Source: Marinobacter sp. C7 (GTDB taxonomy: Bacteria; Pseudomonadota; Gammaproteobacteria; Pseudomonadales; Oleiphilaceae). Taken from it: 64,000 nt of DNA. The notes under the pieces are model-generated. The model was not told the DNA's origin. It saw only the letters and a program-made list of their open reading frames with translations, and searched no databases. Below, piece after piece: positions 10,437 through 20,853 of the stretch. Position numbers and translations under genes: made by a program. The DNA is taken from NCBI RefSeq assembly GCF_022343555.1, contig NZ_JAKQZH010000005.1:1-64000 (forward strand), read 5' to 3'. Within the stretch, counting starts at the first letter, position 1. Each line of letters opens with the position of its first letter.

Positions 10437-12905
10437 ATGGCCGCATTTATCCAGAAACTGTTCAAATCCCGCAAGTCACCGGAGACTGCCGGAAAATCCC
10501 GCAAGGAAATCGCCGAACAGCCCAGGGTACCTCAGGAGGATTTGCGTGCCGATCAGAGGGAGAGCCAACTACAGTTACTCAAAGGCTCACCATCCCAGGA
10601 ACAACTGGGCCAACTCGCCGTCGAGGGCGTCACGGCCGATATCCGTCTGTCAGCCGCCAAGGGCCTGAACGACCCCGAACAACTGCAAAAGGTCCAGAAA
10701 CAGGCCAAGGGCCGGGACAAGGGTGTCTACCAGACCGTCAAACAGGCGTTGCAGACCCACCGCGAGGAGCTGGAACGACAGGAGAGCATTGCCCGCTCCA
10801 TCGCCACGCTCATCAGCAATGCCCGGGAGCAGGCCCGCAGCGAAGACACCAAGCTTTTCCAGGCGCGGTTGGAAGCGCTGACCAACCAGTGGAAGGAACT
10901 GGAAAGCCAGGCCACCGCCGAACAGATCCAGCAATTCCTGGAGGCCATTCACCGCTGCCGGGAGCGTCTGCAGGATATTGAGGCTGCGCGTGCGGAAGAA
11001 AAACGCCACAGCGAGCAGCGCCGCCAGCGCGAAGAAACCCTTGAGCTACTCACAGGCACTCTGGAAGATCTCAAAGCCGGCTCCAGCGATGCCCTTCCCT
11101 CGCTGTCCTCCCTGGATGCGCTTCAGAGAACCCAGGAAAACCGTTGGCTCGAAGCGACCCGGGACACCGAAGTGTCGCGGCAGGAGCAAAAGGCCTACGA
11201 AAGTTCCATGCAAGCCCTGAAAAACCATCTGTCCGCGCTCCGACGTTTGACCCAGGAACGCGACCGAATCCAGGAACTCACGGGACTCCTGGATTCCGAT
11301 CAGGCTATCACAACCGGACAGCAGGACCAGGCCAAGGCTCTTATCCGGGAAATCGACTGGCCCGCGGACTTCCCGAAGCCCGCACTGCTTGATCGGTTGC
11401 GCAAACTGGCAGGCAAGCGCCCGGAAAAGCCCGTGCAGAGTGAAGACAAGGGCGATCAGAAAGCACGTACCGAGCAGCTGAAAACCACCCTGGGCAAACT
11501 TGAGGCCGCACTGGAAGCCAAGCTGTTCAAAGAGTCCCGGCAACTGCTCAAAACTGCTCAGAACCAGTTCCGGGAACTGGACCAGCGCCACGCCAAACCC
11601 TTCCAGGCCCGCATGCAGCTGCTCATGGGCCAGTTCCGGGAGCTCAGCGACTGGCAGGGCTTTGCCACAGAGCCCAAGCAGATCACTCTTTGCGAACAAA
11701 TGGAATACCTCGCCGAGCAGCCCATGGAGCCGGAAGCGAAGGCAGAACGCATCAAGGAACTGCAAACAGAGTGGCGAAAGTTGGGCGGTTCCTCCGACCG
11801 GACCCTGTGGACCCGCTTCAAGTCGGCCTCCGACCGTGCTTTCGAGCCCTGCAAGGCCTATTTCGAGGCGAAATCCGGACTCAAACAGGCCAACCTGGAA
11901 AAACGCCAGGCCATTTGTGACGAGCTACAGACCTTCCTTGAGCAGGCTGACTGGGACAACATCGACTGGAAAGGCGCCGAACGCATCCACCAGACCGCGC
12001 GCCAGGAATGGAAAGCGGCCTGGCCGGTAGAGTTCCGTGACAACCGGCAGGTGCAAAAACGGTTCGACGAGCTGCTGAAGCGTCTTGAATCGCCACTGGA
12101 CGAGGAGCGCCGGAAGAACGAAGGTCTTAAGCAGGCCATCGTGAACAGGGCCGAGACGCTGATCGAACATGAACCCCTGCAGGAGGCGATGAACGAGGCC
12201 AAGGCCCTGCAATCCGAATGGAAAGCCATCGGCATCACCCGCCACCGCGAGGATCGCAAGCTCTGGCAAGCCTTCCGCAAAGCCTGTGACCAGATTTTCG
12301 CCCGCCGCGACGCTCAACGAAACGCTCGCCAGGAGGCGACCGAAGCCGCTGACCGGAAAGCCTCCGAGCTTCTTGGGCAACTTGCCGGCGTCACACAGGA
12401 AAGCCCTGAAGAGACCCTCCGGGACGCTCTGGAAAAGCTTCGGGAGGTGAAAGGCAATGCCCTCTCCTCCGATATGAGGGATCGGATCCAGGCCACCAGG
12501 CTGCAACTCCAGCAAGCACTCGACAACAGTCTCCTTCAGGAAAAAGTCGCCCGATGGCAGGAACTGGTCAGGGTGCGGGGCAACGGTGGCGTGGATCCGT
12601 CCGATCTGCCAGATCACTGGCGCACGCTGGCGACGGAGCAGGCCGACCTCCCGGAGCGGGAACTGGTCATCCGGGCCGAAATACTCGCGGGCACGGAATC
12701 GCCGGCGGAAGACCAGCAACTCCGAATGGAAATCCAGGTGCAGCGGCTGGCCGAGGGCATGGGCAACACCGAGCAGTCCGATGACCGTCTCGCAGAACTC
12801 GAGAAGCTCGTCGCGCAGTGGTGCCTGCAATCCTCCGAGAGCACCGCGGAACCTGCGCTCTCGGAGCGGCTCAACCTTGCTCTCGCGGGCATCACCCGCC
12901 AGTAA
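10437..12905 (+). CDS. DUF349 repeat coiled-coil protein
   Basis: The 822 residues are dominated by charged coiled coil with several DUF349 repeats. These are recognisable by a Trp-Lys pair followed by an aromatic-rich helix (EWRKLGG then LWTRFKSASDRAF; EWKAAW; EWKAIGITRHREDRKLWQAFRKA). The role of the family is not established. I chose the ATG at 10437 (MAAFIQKLFKSRKS), which has AAGGA upstream at about 10424; an earlier in-frame start at 10380 has no such site. There is no signal peptide, so it should be cytosolic. It lies divergent from recX across about 190 bases. Confidence 0.88.
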   Translation: MAAFIQKLFKSRKSPETAGKSRKEIAEQPRVPQEDLRADQRESQLQLLKGSPSQEQLGQLAVEGVTADIRLSAAKGLNDPEQLQKVQKQAKGRDKGVYQTVKQALQTHREELERQESIARSIATLISNAREQARSEDTKLFQARLEALTNQWKELESQATAEQIQQFLEAIHRCRERLQDIEAARAEEKRHSEQRRQREETLELLTGTLEDLKAGSSDALPSLSSLDALQRTQENRWLEATRDTEVSRQEQKAYESSMQALKNHLSALRRLTQERDRIQELTGLLDSDQAITTGQQDQAKALIREIDWPADFPKPALLDRLRKLAGKRPEKPVQSEDKGDQKARTEQLKTTLGKLEAALEAKLFKESRQLLKTAQNQFRELDQRHAKPFQARMQLLMGQFRELSDWQGFATEPKQITLCEQMEYLAEQPMEPEAKAERIKELQTEWRKLGGSSDRTLWTRFKSASDRAFEPCKAYFEAKSGLKQANLEKRQAICDELQTFLEQADWDNIDWKGAERIHQTARQEWKAAWPVEFRDNRQVQKRFDELLKRLESPLDEERRKNEGLKQAIVNRAETLIEHEPLQEAMNEAKALQSEWKAIGITRHREDRKLWQAFRKACDQIFARRDAQRNARQEATEAADRKASELLGQLAGVTQESPEETLRDALEKLREVKGNALSSDMRDRIQATRLQLQQALDNSLLQEKVARWQELVRVRGNGGVDPSDLPDHWRTLATEQADLPERELVIRAEILAGTESPAEDQQLRMEIQVQRLAEGMGNTEQSDDRLAELEKLVAQWCLQSSESTAEPALSERLNLALAGITRQ

Positions 12906-13053
12906 AACCGCCTGGCGGCGTTGCCAACCGACGGCACCCTGAGCAATTTCGCCAATGGGATTGGCAGCCCGCGTCATTACCCACCCTGCCCTGCAGGGGC
13001 TATGGTTAGTCGACTGATTATGACAATCCGACACAACCATCAGAGGAAAGGTA

Positions 13054-14262
13054 ATGACCACCGAGGCGTATATCTTTGACGCAGTCCGCACCCCACGGGG
13101 TCGCGGCAAAAAAGACGGTTCGCTGCACAGCGTCAAACCGATCACCCTGCTGACCACCGTGCTCACATCGCTGCAGGGGCGCAACAGCCTTGATACCGCT
13201 CAGGTGGACGACATCGTGATGGGCTGTGTCACCGCCGTCGGCGATCAGGGCGCGGACATCGCCAAGACTGCAGCCCTCGCGGCAGACTGGGACGAGAAAG
13301 TCGCCGGGGTCACCCTCAACCGATTCTGCGCCTCCGGCCTGGAGGCCGTGAACCTCGCCGCCATGAAAGTGCGCTCCGGCTGGGAAGACCTGGTGGTCGC
13401 CGGGGGTGTGGAAGCCATGTCCCGAGTCCCCATGGGATCCGACGGCGGCGCCTGGGCCACCGACCCGGAAACCAACCTTCACACCGGCTTTATGCCCCAG
13501 GGCATCGGTGCCGACCTGATCGCAACCATTGAAGGCTTCAGTCGCGAGGATGTAGACGGCTTCGCAGTCCGATCCCAGCAGAAAGCCGCCAACGCCTGGG
13601 AAAAGGGTTATTTCAGCAAATCCATCATTCCCGTCACCGACCAGAACGGCGTGGTCATACTCGACCGTGACGAGCACGTGCGTGGCAACACCACCCTGGA
13701 ATCGCTGGCCGGCCTCAAACCTTCCTTCCAGATGATGGGGGAAATGGGCTTTGACGGCGTCGCCCGGGAAAAATACCACTACGTGGAAAAGATCAACCAT
13801 GTGCACCACGCCGGCAACTCCTCCGGCATCGTGGACGGCGCGACCGCCATGCTCATCGGCAGCGAAGCCAAGGGCAAAGCGCTGGGCCTGACGCCGCGGG
13901 CCCGCATTGTTGCTACCGCAGTCACCAGCACCGACCCGACCATCATGCTGACCGGCCCTGCCCCGGCGGCCCGAAAGGCACTGGAAAAAGCCGGCATGAC
14001 TGCAGATCAGATTGACCTGTTTGAAGTGAATGAAGCCTTCGCCTCAGTGGTGATGCGCTTCCAGAGGGAACTCTCGGTTCCGGACGAGAAAGTGAACGTG
14101 AACGGTGGCGCCATTGCGATGGGCCACCCCCTGGGCGCGACTGGCGCCATCATCCTCGGCACCCTGCTGGATGAGCTGGAACGCCGTGAATTGCGCTATG
14201 GCCTCGCCACCCTCTGTGTCGGCGGCGGCATGGGCATAGCCACCATCATCGAGCGCGTTTGA
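13054..14262 (+). CDS. Acetyl-CoA C-acyltransferase (thiolase) of beta-oxidation
   Basis: This 402-residue thiolase carries all active-site elements: nucleophile C92 in [11 protein letters not shown], the VNEAFA loop, H358 in [15 protein letters not shown] and C388 in LCVGGGMG. It should release acetyl-CoA from 3-ketoacyl-CoA. It has a strong ribosome site (AGAGGAAAGG) before the ATG. It is followed after 29 bases by the alpha-subunit-like multifunctional enzyme, so the pair forms a beta-oxidation complex similar to the PA1736/PA1737 pair of Pseudomonas and the FadI/FadJ pair of E. coli. It is shorter than E. coli FadI, so I do not assign that symbol. Confidence 0.93.
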   Translation: MTTEAYIFDAVRTPRGRGKKDGSLHSVKPITLLTTVLTSLQGRNSLDTAQVDDIVMGCVTAVGDQGADIAKTAALAADWDEKVAGVTLNRFCASGLEAVNLAAMKVRSGWEDLVVAGGVEAMSRVPMGSDGGAWATDPETNLHTGFMPQGIGADLIATIEGFSREDVDGFAVRSQQKAANAWEKGYFSKSIIPVTDQNGVVILDRDEHVRGNTTLESLAGLKPSFQMMGEMGFDGVAREKYHYVEKINHVHHAGNSSGIVDGATAMLIGSEAKGKALGLTPRARIVATAVTSTDPTIMLTGPAPAARKALEKAGMTADQIDLFEVNEAFASVVMRFQRELSVPDEKVNVNGGAIAMGHPLGATGAIILGTLLDELERRELRYGLATLCVGGGMGIATIIERV

Positions 14263-14291
14263 ACCCACGTTCCAGAACAGGAGAACCGAAC

Positions 14292-16442
14292 ATGAGTGCC
14301 ATCAAATATGAACTGGGTTCAGATCAGATCCTGACCCTCACCATCGACATGCAGGGCCAGTCTGCCAATACCATGAACGCGGAGTTCCGCGCCGGGCTGT
14401 CTGAGACTGTCAGCCGGGTAAAGGCAGACCTCGACAACATCCGCGGCATCATCATCACCTCTGGCAAGAAAACCTTCTTTGCCGGCGGCGATCTCAAGGA
14501 GCTGCACAGCGTCACCCGGGACCAGGCCAAAGAATTCGAAGACATGGTCAATGGCCTCAAGGCCGACCTGCGCTTCCTGGAAACCACCGGCAAGCCCCTG
14601 GTGGCAGCCATCAACGGTACTGCCCTCGGCGGCGGTCTGGAAATTGCCCTCGCCTGTCATCACCGTATCGCCCTGGATGACGACAGCATTCAACTGGGTC
14701 TGCCGGAAGTCACCCTGGGCCTGTTACCCGGAGGCGGCGGTACCCAGCGACTGCCCCGGATGATTGGTCTGGAAGCCGCCTTCCCCTTCCTGATGGAAGG
14801 CAAGAAGGTGAACCCCGAGGCGGCTCTGAAAGCCGGCATCGTGGATGAACTGGTCAGCGCGCCGGAAGAATTGCTGAGCACCGCCCGGGCCTTTATCGAG
14901 GCACATTCGGAAAAGCAGCAGCCGTGGGACCAGAAGGGCTTCAAGTTTCCCGGCGGCGCACCACATCACCCGGCCATGGCCCAGAAGCTCGCCATTGCTC
15001 CAGCCATGCTCAAGCAGAAAACCAGGGGCTGTTATCCGGCGCCCGAGCGCATCCTGTCTGCCGCCGTCGAGGGTGCGCAGGTGGATTTCGACAATGGCAG
15101 CCTGATCGAGACCCGTTACTTCACCGAACTCGTGACCGGCCAGGTAGCCAAGAACATGACCGGCACTTTCTGGTTCCAGCTCAATGCCATCAAGGCGGGG
15201 GGCAGCCGGCCGGAAGGCGTTGATAAGGCAACCTTCAGCAAGGTCGGTGTGCTGGGTGCTGGCATGATGGGTGCCGGCATCGCCTATGCCACAGCCGTCC
15301 GCGGTATCGACGTGGTTCTGAAGGATGTGTCTGTGGCAAATGCGGAGAAAGGCAAAGGCTACTCCGAGCAGTTGCTGGACAAGAAGGTCAGCCGCGGCCG
15401 TATGACCGATGAACAGAAAGTCAGCATCCTGGATCGTATCCGAGCCACCGATTCTGCCGAAGATCTGGACGGTTGCGACCTGATTATCGAGGCCGTGTTC
15501 GAGGACAGCGACCTGAAAGGCAAGGTAACCCGCGAAGCAGAGCCAAAAATGGTGGCTAACGGTATCTTCGCCTCCAACACCTCCACCATTCCCATTACCC
15601 AGCTGGCCGAGGCATCCGGCAAGCCCGAAAACTTCATCGGCCTGCACTTCTTCTCGCCGGTGGACAAGATGCAACTCGTGGAGATCATCGTGGGCGCGAA
15701 AACTTCCGATGACACCCTGGCCCGGGCGTTCGATTACGTCCAGCAGATCGGCAAGATTCCGATCGTGGTGAACGACAGCCGGGGCTTCTTCACCTCCCGC
15801 GTGTTCGGGACCTTCGTGAACGAAGGCATTGCCATGCTGGGCGAAGGCATTCATCCCTCAAGCATCGAGAATGCCGGCCTGTTGGCGGGCATGCCGGTAG
15901 GACCACTGGCTATTTCCGACGAAGTCAGCATGACACTCATGCAACACATCCGGGATCAGAGCAGGAAGGACACCGAGGCAGCCGGAGGCACCTGGAACGC
16001 CCACCCCGCCGAGGCAATCATCGATGCCATGGTCAACGAGCATGACCGCAAGGGCAAGGCCGCCGGCGCCGGTTTCTATGAGTATCCGGACAAGGGGCGG
16101 AAATACCTCTGGCCCGGGCTTGAGAACCTGTTCGTGGACGAGGCCAAGGCCCGCAGTACGGCACTGCAGGACCTCAAGGACCGAATTCTGTTCATCCAGG
16201 CCATCGAAACGGTGCGCTGCCTCGAGGAAGGCGTGTTGAGGACCGTCGAAGACGCCAATATCGGCAGCATCTTTGGCATCGGTTATGCACCCTGGACCGG
16301 CGGTGCCATCCAGTTCATCAACCAGTACGGCGTGCGCGCCTTCACCGAACGCGCCCGGGAACTGGAAGCGCAGTACGGCGAGCGATTTGCGCCGCCCCGC
16401 CTGCTCCTGGAGAAGGCAGAAGCCTGCACCGACTTCGCCTGA
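14292..16442 (+). CDS. Multifunctional fatty-acid oxidation enzyme: enoyl-CoA hydratase / 3-hydroxyacyl-CoA dehydrogenase (FadJ-like)
   Basis: The 716 residues (E. coli FadJ 714) start with a crotonase domain. It has the oxyanion-hole loop FFAGGDLKE, then TALGGGLEIALACH and LPEVTLGLLPGGGGTQRLPR. The NAD-binding 3-hydroxyacyl-CoA dehydrogenase domain follows (VGVLGAGMMGAGIAY, then GLHFFSPVDKMQLVEI), with two C-terminal dehydrogenase repeats after it. It hydrates enoyl-CoA and oxidises the 3-hydroxyacyl product for the thiolase encoded just upstream. I chose the ATG at 14292, which has AGGAG eight bases upstream; the earlier TTG at 14259 overlaps the thiolase gene. Confidence 0.94.
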   Translation: MSAIKYELGSDQILTLTIDMQGQSANTMNAEFRAGLSETVSRVKADLDNIRGIIITSGKKTFFAGGDLKELHSVTRDQAKEFEDMVNGLKADLRFLETTGKPLVAAINGTALGGGLEIALACHHRIALDDDSIQLGLPEVTLGLLPGGGGTQRLPRMIGLEAAFPFLMEGKKVNPEAALKAGIVDELVSAPEELLSTARAFIEAHSEKQQPWDQKGFKFPGGAPHHPAMAQKLAIAPAMLKQKTRGCYPAPERILSAAVEGAQVDFDNGSLIETRYFTELVTGQVAKNMTGTFWFQLNAIKAGGSRPEGVDKATFSKVGVLGAGMMGAGIAYATAVRGIDVVLKDVSVANAEKGKGYSEQLLDKKVSRGRMTDEQKVSILDRIRATDSAEDLDGCDLIIEAVFEDSDLKGKVTREAEPKMVANGIFASNTSTIPITQLAEASGKPENFIGLHFFSPVDKMQLVEIIVGAKTSDDTLARAFDYVQQIGKIPIVVNDSRGFFTSRVFGTFVNEGIAMLGEGIHPSSIENAGLLAGMPVGPLAISDEVSMTLMQHIRDQSRKDTEAAGGTWNAHPAEAIIDAMVNEHDRKGKAAGAGFYEYPDKGRKYLWPGLENLFVDEAKARSTALQDLKDRILFIQAIETVRCLEEGVLRTVEDANIGSIFGIGYAPWTGGAIQFINQYGVRAFTERARELEAQYGERFAPPRLLLEKAEACTDFA

Positions 16443-16449
16443 TCCCGAC

Positions 16450-16480
16450 CGGCCAGCGGGTGTTGTTCATCCGCTGGCCG
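16450..16480 (+). terminator. Probable terminator after the beta-oxidation pair
   Basis: A ten-base perfect stem, CGGCCAGCGG (16450-16459) with CCGCTGGCCG (16471-16480), lies eight bases after the stop codon. The following sequence is only weakly T-rich, so termination may be partial. Confidence 0.5.
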
Positions 16481-16664
16481 CCTTATCCCGTCGTTTGCCC
16501 GTTCCCGTTACCAACCTGACCATTTCATGGACAGATTGTCACGAACCGATACTCCCTGCCTATGGCAACAGGGGTAGCGCTTGCCTACAATAAATTTATC
16601 GCTCACGGGTTCAACGCCGCCAGGATCTGGCTGCGGATGACCCAGCACCGTCAGGTAAGTATTT

Positions 16665-18836
16665 ATGACCATCGCGGAAAATATCATGTCCCGTCGCCGT
16701 TCATTCACTGGTCGAGGAAAGGGCTTGTGCCGTGCTCTGGCAGTCGCATTGCTGGTCTCAACACCGTTGGGACTGCAGGCGAAGATGGACGAGAGCCAGG
16801 TATACGAGCCGGTGGCCCCGACCATCGATCAGGCCCGGGCCAATATCCTGATCGCCCGCCAGTTGCAGTTCACCCATTTCCGCGACCTGGGGATCAGCGA
16901 CGAGCTTTCCGGAGACGTCTTCGATGCCTACCTGGAGTATCTCGACGGACAGAGGATCTACCTGACCCGCGAGGACATCCAACGGTTTGACCGGGTAAAA
17001 CCCCAGCTTGGCTCGGCCCTGAAGACCGGCCAGCTCCAGCCCGGCTTCGACATCTACAACCTGGTTCAGCAGCGCATCATCGAACGCCTCCAGTTTGCCC
17101 TGAAAACGATCAACCAGGGCATTGGCAGCCTGGATTTCTCCACCGACGAAACCATCCTGCTCGACCGCACGGAGGCTGACTGGGCGGAGAATACGGCTGC
17201 CCTGAATGAACTCTGGACCCGACGCATCAAGAATGCAGTTTTGGCTCAGCGTTTGAACGGCACCGACGACGAAAAGATCGAGGAAAACCTGCGCCAGCGC
17301 TATGAAGGCCAGCTGAAGCGTGCCTACCAGGCTCGCAGCGAAGACGCGTTCCAGGCCTACATGAATGCCTTCACCGGCATGTGGGATCCTCATACCTCCT
17401 ATTTCTCACCGCGCACCTCCGAGAACTTCAACATCAACATGAGCCTTTCTCTGGAAGGGATTGGTGCGGTTCTGCAATCCGATAACGAGTTCACCAAGGT
17501 TGTTCGGCTCGTGCCGGGTGGTCCGGCTTCCAAGCAGGGACAGCTGCAGCCAGCCGACCGGATTGTTGCTGTCGGCCAGGAGGGCAAAAAAACCGTGAAT
17601 GTGATTGGCTGGCGCCTCGATGAGGTGGTGGATCTTATCCGCGGCCCGCGGGATTCCGTGGTGACCCTGGAAGTGATTCCCGCCAACGCCTCGGACGAAA
17701 CCGTTACCAAGACCATCGCCATCAAACGGGATGAAGTGAAGCTGGAGGAGCAGAGCGCCAGCAAGGACGTTATCGAGCTGGAACGTGGTGGTGAAGACTA
17801 CAAGGTCGGCGTGATTACCATCCCGACGTTCTACGCCGATTTCCAGGCCATGCAGGCCGGCGATCCGAACTACAAGAGCACCACGCGGGATGTACGGGAG
17901 CTGATCCGGGAATTACAGCAGGACGGCATCGACGGCCTGGTGGTTGACCTGCGCAATAACGGCGGCGGCGCCCTGCACGAGGCCAACGATCTGGTCGGCC
18001 TGTTTATTGACCAGGGCCCGACAGTACAAATCCGCAATGCCAACAACGATGTGCAGGTCCTGAATGACGGCGACCCGTCCGTTGCCTACGACGGCCCGCT
18101 GGTGGTTCTGGTGAATCGCATGAGCGCTTCGGCATCGGAAATCTTTGCCGGCGCAATCCAGGATTATGGCCGTGGTCTGGTGGTCGGCTCCCAGACTTTC
18201 GGCAAAGGCACCGTACAGGCGGTCCGGCCTCTGAACCATGGTCAGCTGAAAATCACCCAGTCCAAGTTCTATCGGGTTTCCGGCGGCTCAACCCAGCACA
18301 AGGGCGTGATTCCCGACATCGAGATTCCTTCCCGGATCGACAAGACCCGCATCGGTGAGGATGCCCTCGACCATGCCCTGCCCTGGGACCAGATCGAAGC
18401 GGTACCCCACACCCGCTACTTCGATTTCAGCGGCATCATCGGTGAACTGCGCAAGCGCCACGAATCCCGGTTTGACACCAATCCAGAATTCAAACTGCTC
18501 CAACGGGAAATCGAATTCCTCGAGAAACAGCGGCAGCTGGAGACCGTCAGCCTGAACTTTGACAAACGCAAGGCGCAGCATGAGCAGATCGAGCGTACCC
18601 GGCTGACCATTGCCAATGCCCGCAGGGAACTTCGGGGAGAGGAACCGTTTGATTCTCTGGAGGCTCTCGAAGAATGGCAGGATGCCCAGGCGGCCGACCT
18701 GGACACCACCGATGAGGAGCTGGACTTCGTGATCCGTGAGGGTGGCCACATCATGGCCGACATGTTGGAGCTGGATCAGCAGATGGCTTCCATCCTCCAG
18801 CTCCGACACTTCGCTGTGCAGGCACCTGCCCAGTAA
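16665..18836 (+). CDS. prc: Tail-specific (carboxy-terminal processing) periplasmic protease
   Basis: Prc degrades periplasmic proteins and trims their C-termini. The 723 residues have a signal peptide (LCRALAVALLVSTPLGLQA), an N-terminal helical domain, a PDZ domain (about 255-345, LEGIGAVLQ to VVTLEVIP) and the S41 catalytic core. The catalytic Ser489 lies in RMSASASEIFAGA, with Lys514 and Gln518 in FGKGTVQ. A C-terminal DUF3340-type helical domain follows. An alternative ATG seven codons later would also give an intact signal. The helix-turn-helix gene follows after 14 bases and may share the transcript. Confidence 0.95.
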   Translation: MTIAENIMSRRRSFTGRGKGLCRALAVALLVSTPLGLQAKMDESQVYEPVAPTIDQARANILIARQLQFTHFRDLGISDELSGDVFDAYLEYLDGQRIYLTREDIQRFDRVKPQLGSALKTGQLQPGFDIYNLVQQRIIERLQFALKTINQGIGSLDFSTDETILLDRTEADWAENTAALNELWTRRIKNAVLAQRLNGTDDEKIEENLRQRYEGQLKRAYQARSEDAFQAYMNAFTGMWDPHTSYFSPRTSENFNINMSLSLEGIGAVLQSDNEFTKVVRLVPGGPASKQGQLQPADRIVAVGQEGKKTVNVIGWRLDEVVDLIRGPRDSVVTLEVIPANASDETVTKTIAIKRDEVKLEEQSASKDVIELERGGEDYKVGVITIPTFYADFQAMQAGDPNYKSTTRDVRELIRELQQDGIDGLVVDLRNNGGGALHEANDLVGLFIDQGPTVQIRNANNDVQVLNDGDPSVAYDGPLVVLVNRMSASASEIFAGAIQDYGRGLVVGSQTFGKGTVQAVRPLNHGQLKITQSKFYRVSGGSTQHKGVIPDIEIPSRIDKTRIGEDALDHALPWDQIEAVPHTRYFDFSGIIGELRKRHESRFDTNPEFKLLQREIEFLEKQRQLETVSLNFDKRKAQHEQIERTRLTIANARRELRGEEPFDSLEALEEWQDAQAADLDTTDEELDFVIREGGHIMADMLELDQQMASILQLRHFAVQAPAQ

Positions 18837-18850
18837 GTCAGTGCTCCAGA

Positions 18851-19591
18851 ATGACCTCCAGGAAGGAAGCGCCGAAAAGCAGCCAGCAGAATGCCCGAGA
18901 GATCCGGGACATGCTGCTGGATGCGCTCCACGCCATGAAGTCGATGGAAAAAGTGGAAGCCATCGAGAAGTCCGGCACCACGGCAAAAGCGCCTGAGAGC
19001 CTCGTCGACCGAATCTACCAGCTCACCGGATCCGCCCTTCGCTTCGGCGCCCGCGCCACCGACACGTCTCTCCGTTTCGGCCGCGCCCTGATCAACTCCC
19101 AGGACCAGCTCCGGGCCATGCTACTCGCCGGCCAGTCCCTGAAGGACAGCCGTGAGGTTGCCGGCCTCACGCTGACGGAGATGAGCGAGGCGCTCAATCT
19201 GAAGGACAAATCGGTACTGGAAGCCATCGAAAATGGCACCGCCACCCTGTCCTTCGAACTGATCCTGCGTCTGGCGGCGCTGATTGCCCGCAACGATCCA
19301 ATCCCGTTCATAATGCGCACTACCCGGAACTACAACCCCGAAGTGTGGAAGCTACTGAACGATTGGGGTGTTGGAAGGCTGCCCCTGCAGTTTGAACGGG
19401 AGCGGGAATTCATCAACATATTCCGCCGCCACGATGACGCCCGAAATCTGTCCGATGAGGGGTTCCGGCGGGTACTGGAATTCACCCGCCAGAGCTTCGA
19501 GATGTCTCTCCACTTCGTGGAGGAACAGGAGCAGGAGGTCCGCAGACTGAAAGACCACTACGAGGGCGGAGATGACACCTCAACCGAATAG
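18851..19591 (+). CDS. Helix-turn-helix (XRE-like) protein
   Basis: This 246-residue protein has an XRE-type helix-turn-helix at about 98-150 ([19 protein letters not shown], then [22 protein letters not shown]). The N-terminal part is Ser/Arg-rich and helical, and the C-terminal part is rich in charged residues. Its target is unknown. It follows prc closely on the same strand, and its last 12 bases overlap the end of mtnA on the opposite strand, so the two transcripts are convergent. Confidence 0.75.
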   Translation: MTSRKEAPKSSQQNAREIRDMLLDALHAMKSMEKVEAIEKSGTTAKAPESLVDRIYQLTGSALRFGARATDTSLRFGRALINSQDQLRAMLLAGQSLKDSREVAGLTLTEMSEALNLKDKSVLEAIENGTATLSFELILRLAALIARNDPIPFIMRTTRNYNPEVWKLLNDWGVGRLPLQFEREREFINIFRRHDDARNLSDEGFRRVLEFTRQSFEMSLHFVEEQEQEVRRLKDHYEGGDDTSTE

Positions 19592-20641
19592 TGCACGCAT
19601 GCCGGTAATGTTCGGGTTGTGGATGACACCCTTTTCCGTGACGATGGCGTCGATCAGACTGGCCGGGGTCACATCGAACACCGGGTTGAAGACCCTTATG
19701 CCCGGCGGTGACAGAGGAATCCCACGGATTTCACGCACTTCATTGCCTTCCCGCTCCTCGATCGGTATGTCACGGCCGGAGGCGAGCGACATATCCACCG
19801 TACTGGACGGTGCCACCACCATAAATCCCACCTTGTGGTGACGGGCCAGCACCGCCAGGCTGTAGGTTCCGATCTTGTTGGCCACATCGCCGTTGGCGGT
19901 GATGCGGTCTGCCCCCACCACAATCCATTTCACCTTGCCGCTCGCCAGAATGGCCGCAGCCGCGCCATCGGCATTCAACGTGACCGGGATACCATCCCGG
20001 GACAGCTCCCAGGCGGTCAGCCGGCTGCCCTGCAACCACGGCCGGGTTTCATCGGCGTAGACCCGTCGCAACAGTTTTTTCTCGTACAGCCGGCGAATCA
20101 CGCCCAGTGCAGTGCCATAACCGCCCGTGGCCAGGGCCCCGGTGTTGCAATGAGTCAGCACCGAAATCGGCTTCTCCGGATTCATGAATTCCAGCGCATG
20201 ATCCGCCATGGCGAAATTGGCTTCCAGATCCTCGTGGTGAATGATCCTGGCTTCGGCGGCCAGACGCTTCTCGGCCTCGTCCAGGGAATGACACTCGTGG
20301 AAAACCTTTTCCATGCGTTGCAACGCCCAGAACAGATTGACCGCCGTCGGACGGGACTCTGCCAACTCGCGTATGGCCTGCCGGATTTCTGCCTTCCAGT
20401 CGCCACCACCTGCATGGCGGGCCGCCAACGCGACGCCGTAGGCCGCGCTGATGCCGATCGCCGGTGCGCCCCGCACCACCATGTCCCGGATGCACTGGGC
20501 GACACCGGAAGCCCCCTCCGAGGTTATCCAGTGCTCTTCCGTTGGCAGCAATCGCTGATCCAGTAACTCCAGGGAGTGCCCATGCCAACGCATGGCCACG
20601 GTACCGATGTTGCGTTCATCCGGACGGGATTCATTCGCCAT
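19580..20641 (-). CDS. mtnA: S-methyl-5-thioribose-1-phosphate isomerase
   Basis: MtnA converts 5-methylthioribose-1-phosphate to methylthioribulose-1-phosphate in methionine salvage. At 353 residues it has the usual length and the active-site residues Cys165 ([13 protein letters not shown]) and Asp245 ([12 protein letters not shown]), plus the [11 protein letters not shown] loop. It is divergent from mtaD across 212 bases. Together they cover two steps of the route in which methylthioadenosine is deaminated to methylthioinosine, as known in Pseudomonas aeruginosa. The methylthioinosine phosphorylase gene is not in this window. Confidence 0.95.
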   Translation of the reverse strand: MANESRPDERNIGTVAMRWHGHSLELLDQRLLPTEEHWITSEGASGVAQCIRDMVVRGAPAIGISAAYGVALAARHAGGGDWKAEIRQAIRELAESRPTAVNLFWALQRMEKVFHECHSLDEAEKRLAAEARIIHHEDLEANFAMADHALEFMNPEKPISVLTHCNTGALATGGYGTALGVIRRLYEKKLLRRVYADETRPWLQGSRLTAWELSRDGIPVTLNADGAAAAILASGKVKWIVVGADRITANGDVANKIGTYSLAVLARHHKVGFMVVAPSSTVDMSLASGRDIPIEEREGNEVREIRGIPLSPPGIRVFNPVFDVTPASLIDAIVTEKGVIHNPNITGMRALFG

Positions 20642-20853
20642 AAAGCTGCTCCGTGTCAGTCCTTCAAAAGCCCGCAGTATAGCGGCGATGGTGAGGGAAG
20701 CACCCTGAAAATTCGCCCTTACCCATTACGTTGGTGCCATCCAGCACATTAAACAAGCCCCCGGGTAGTCCTTGTCGCGGCCACTGGTTATACTTTCGGG
20801 CTACATTTCATTCCGGAGCGCACACGCTGCGTCCAGCGCTGTAAGGCAGGTCC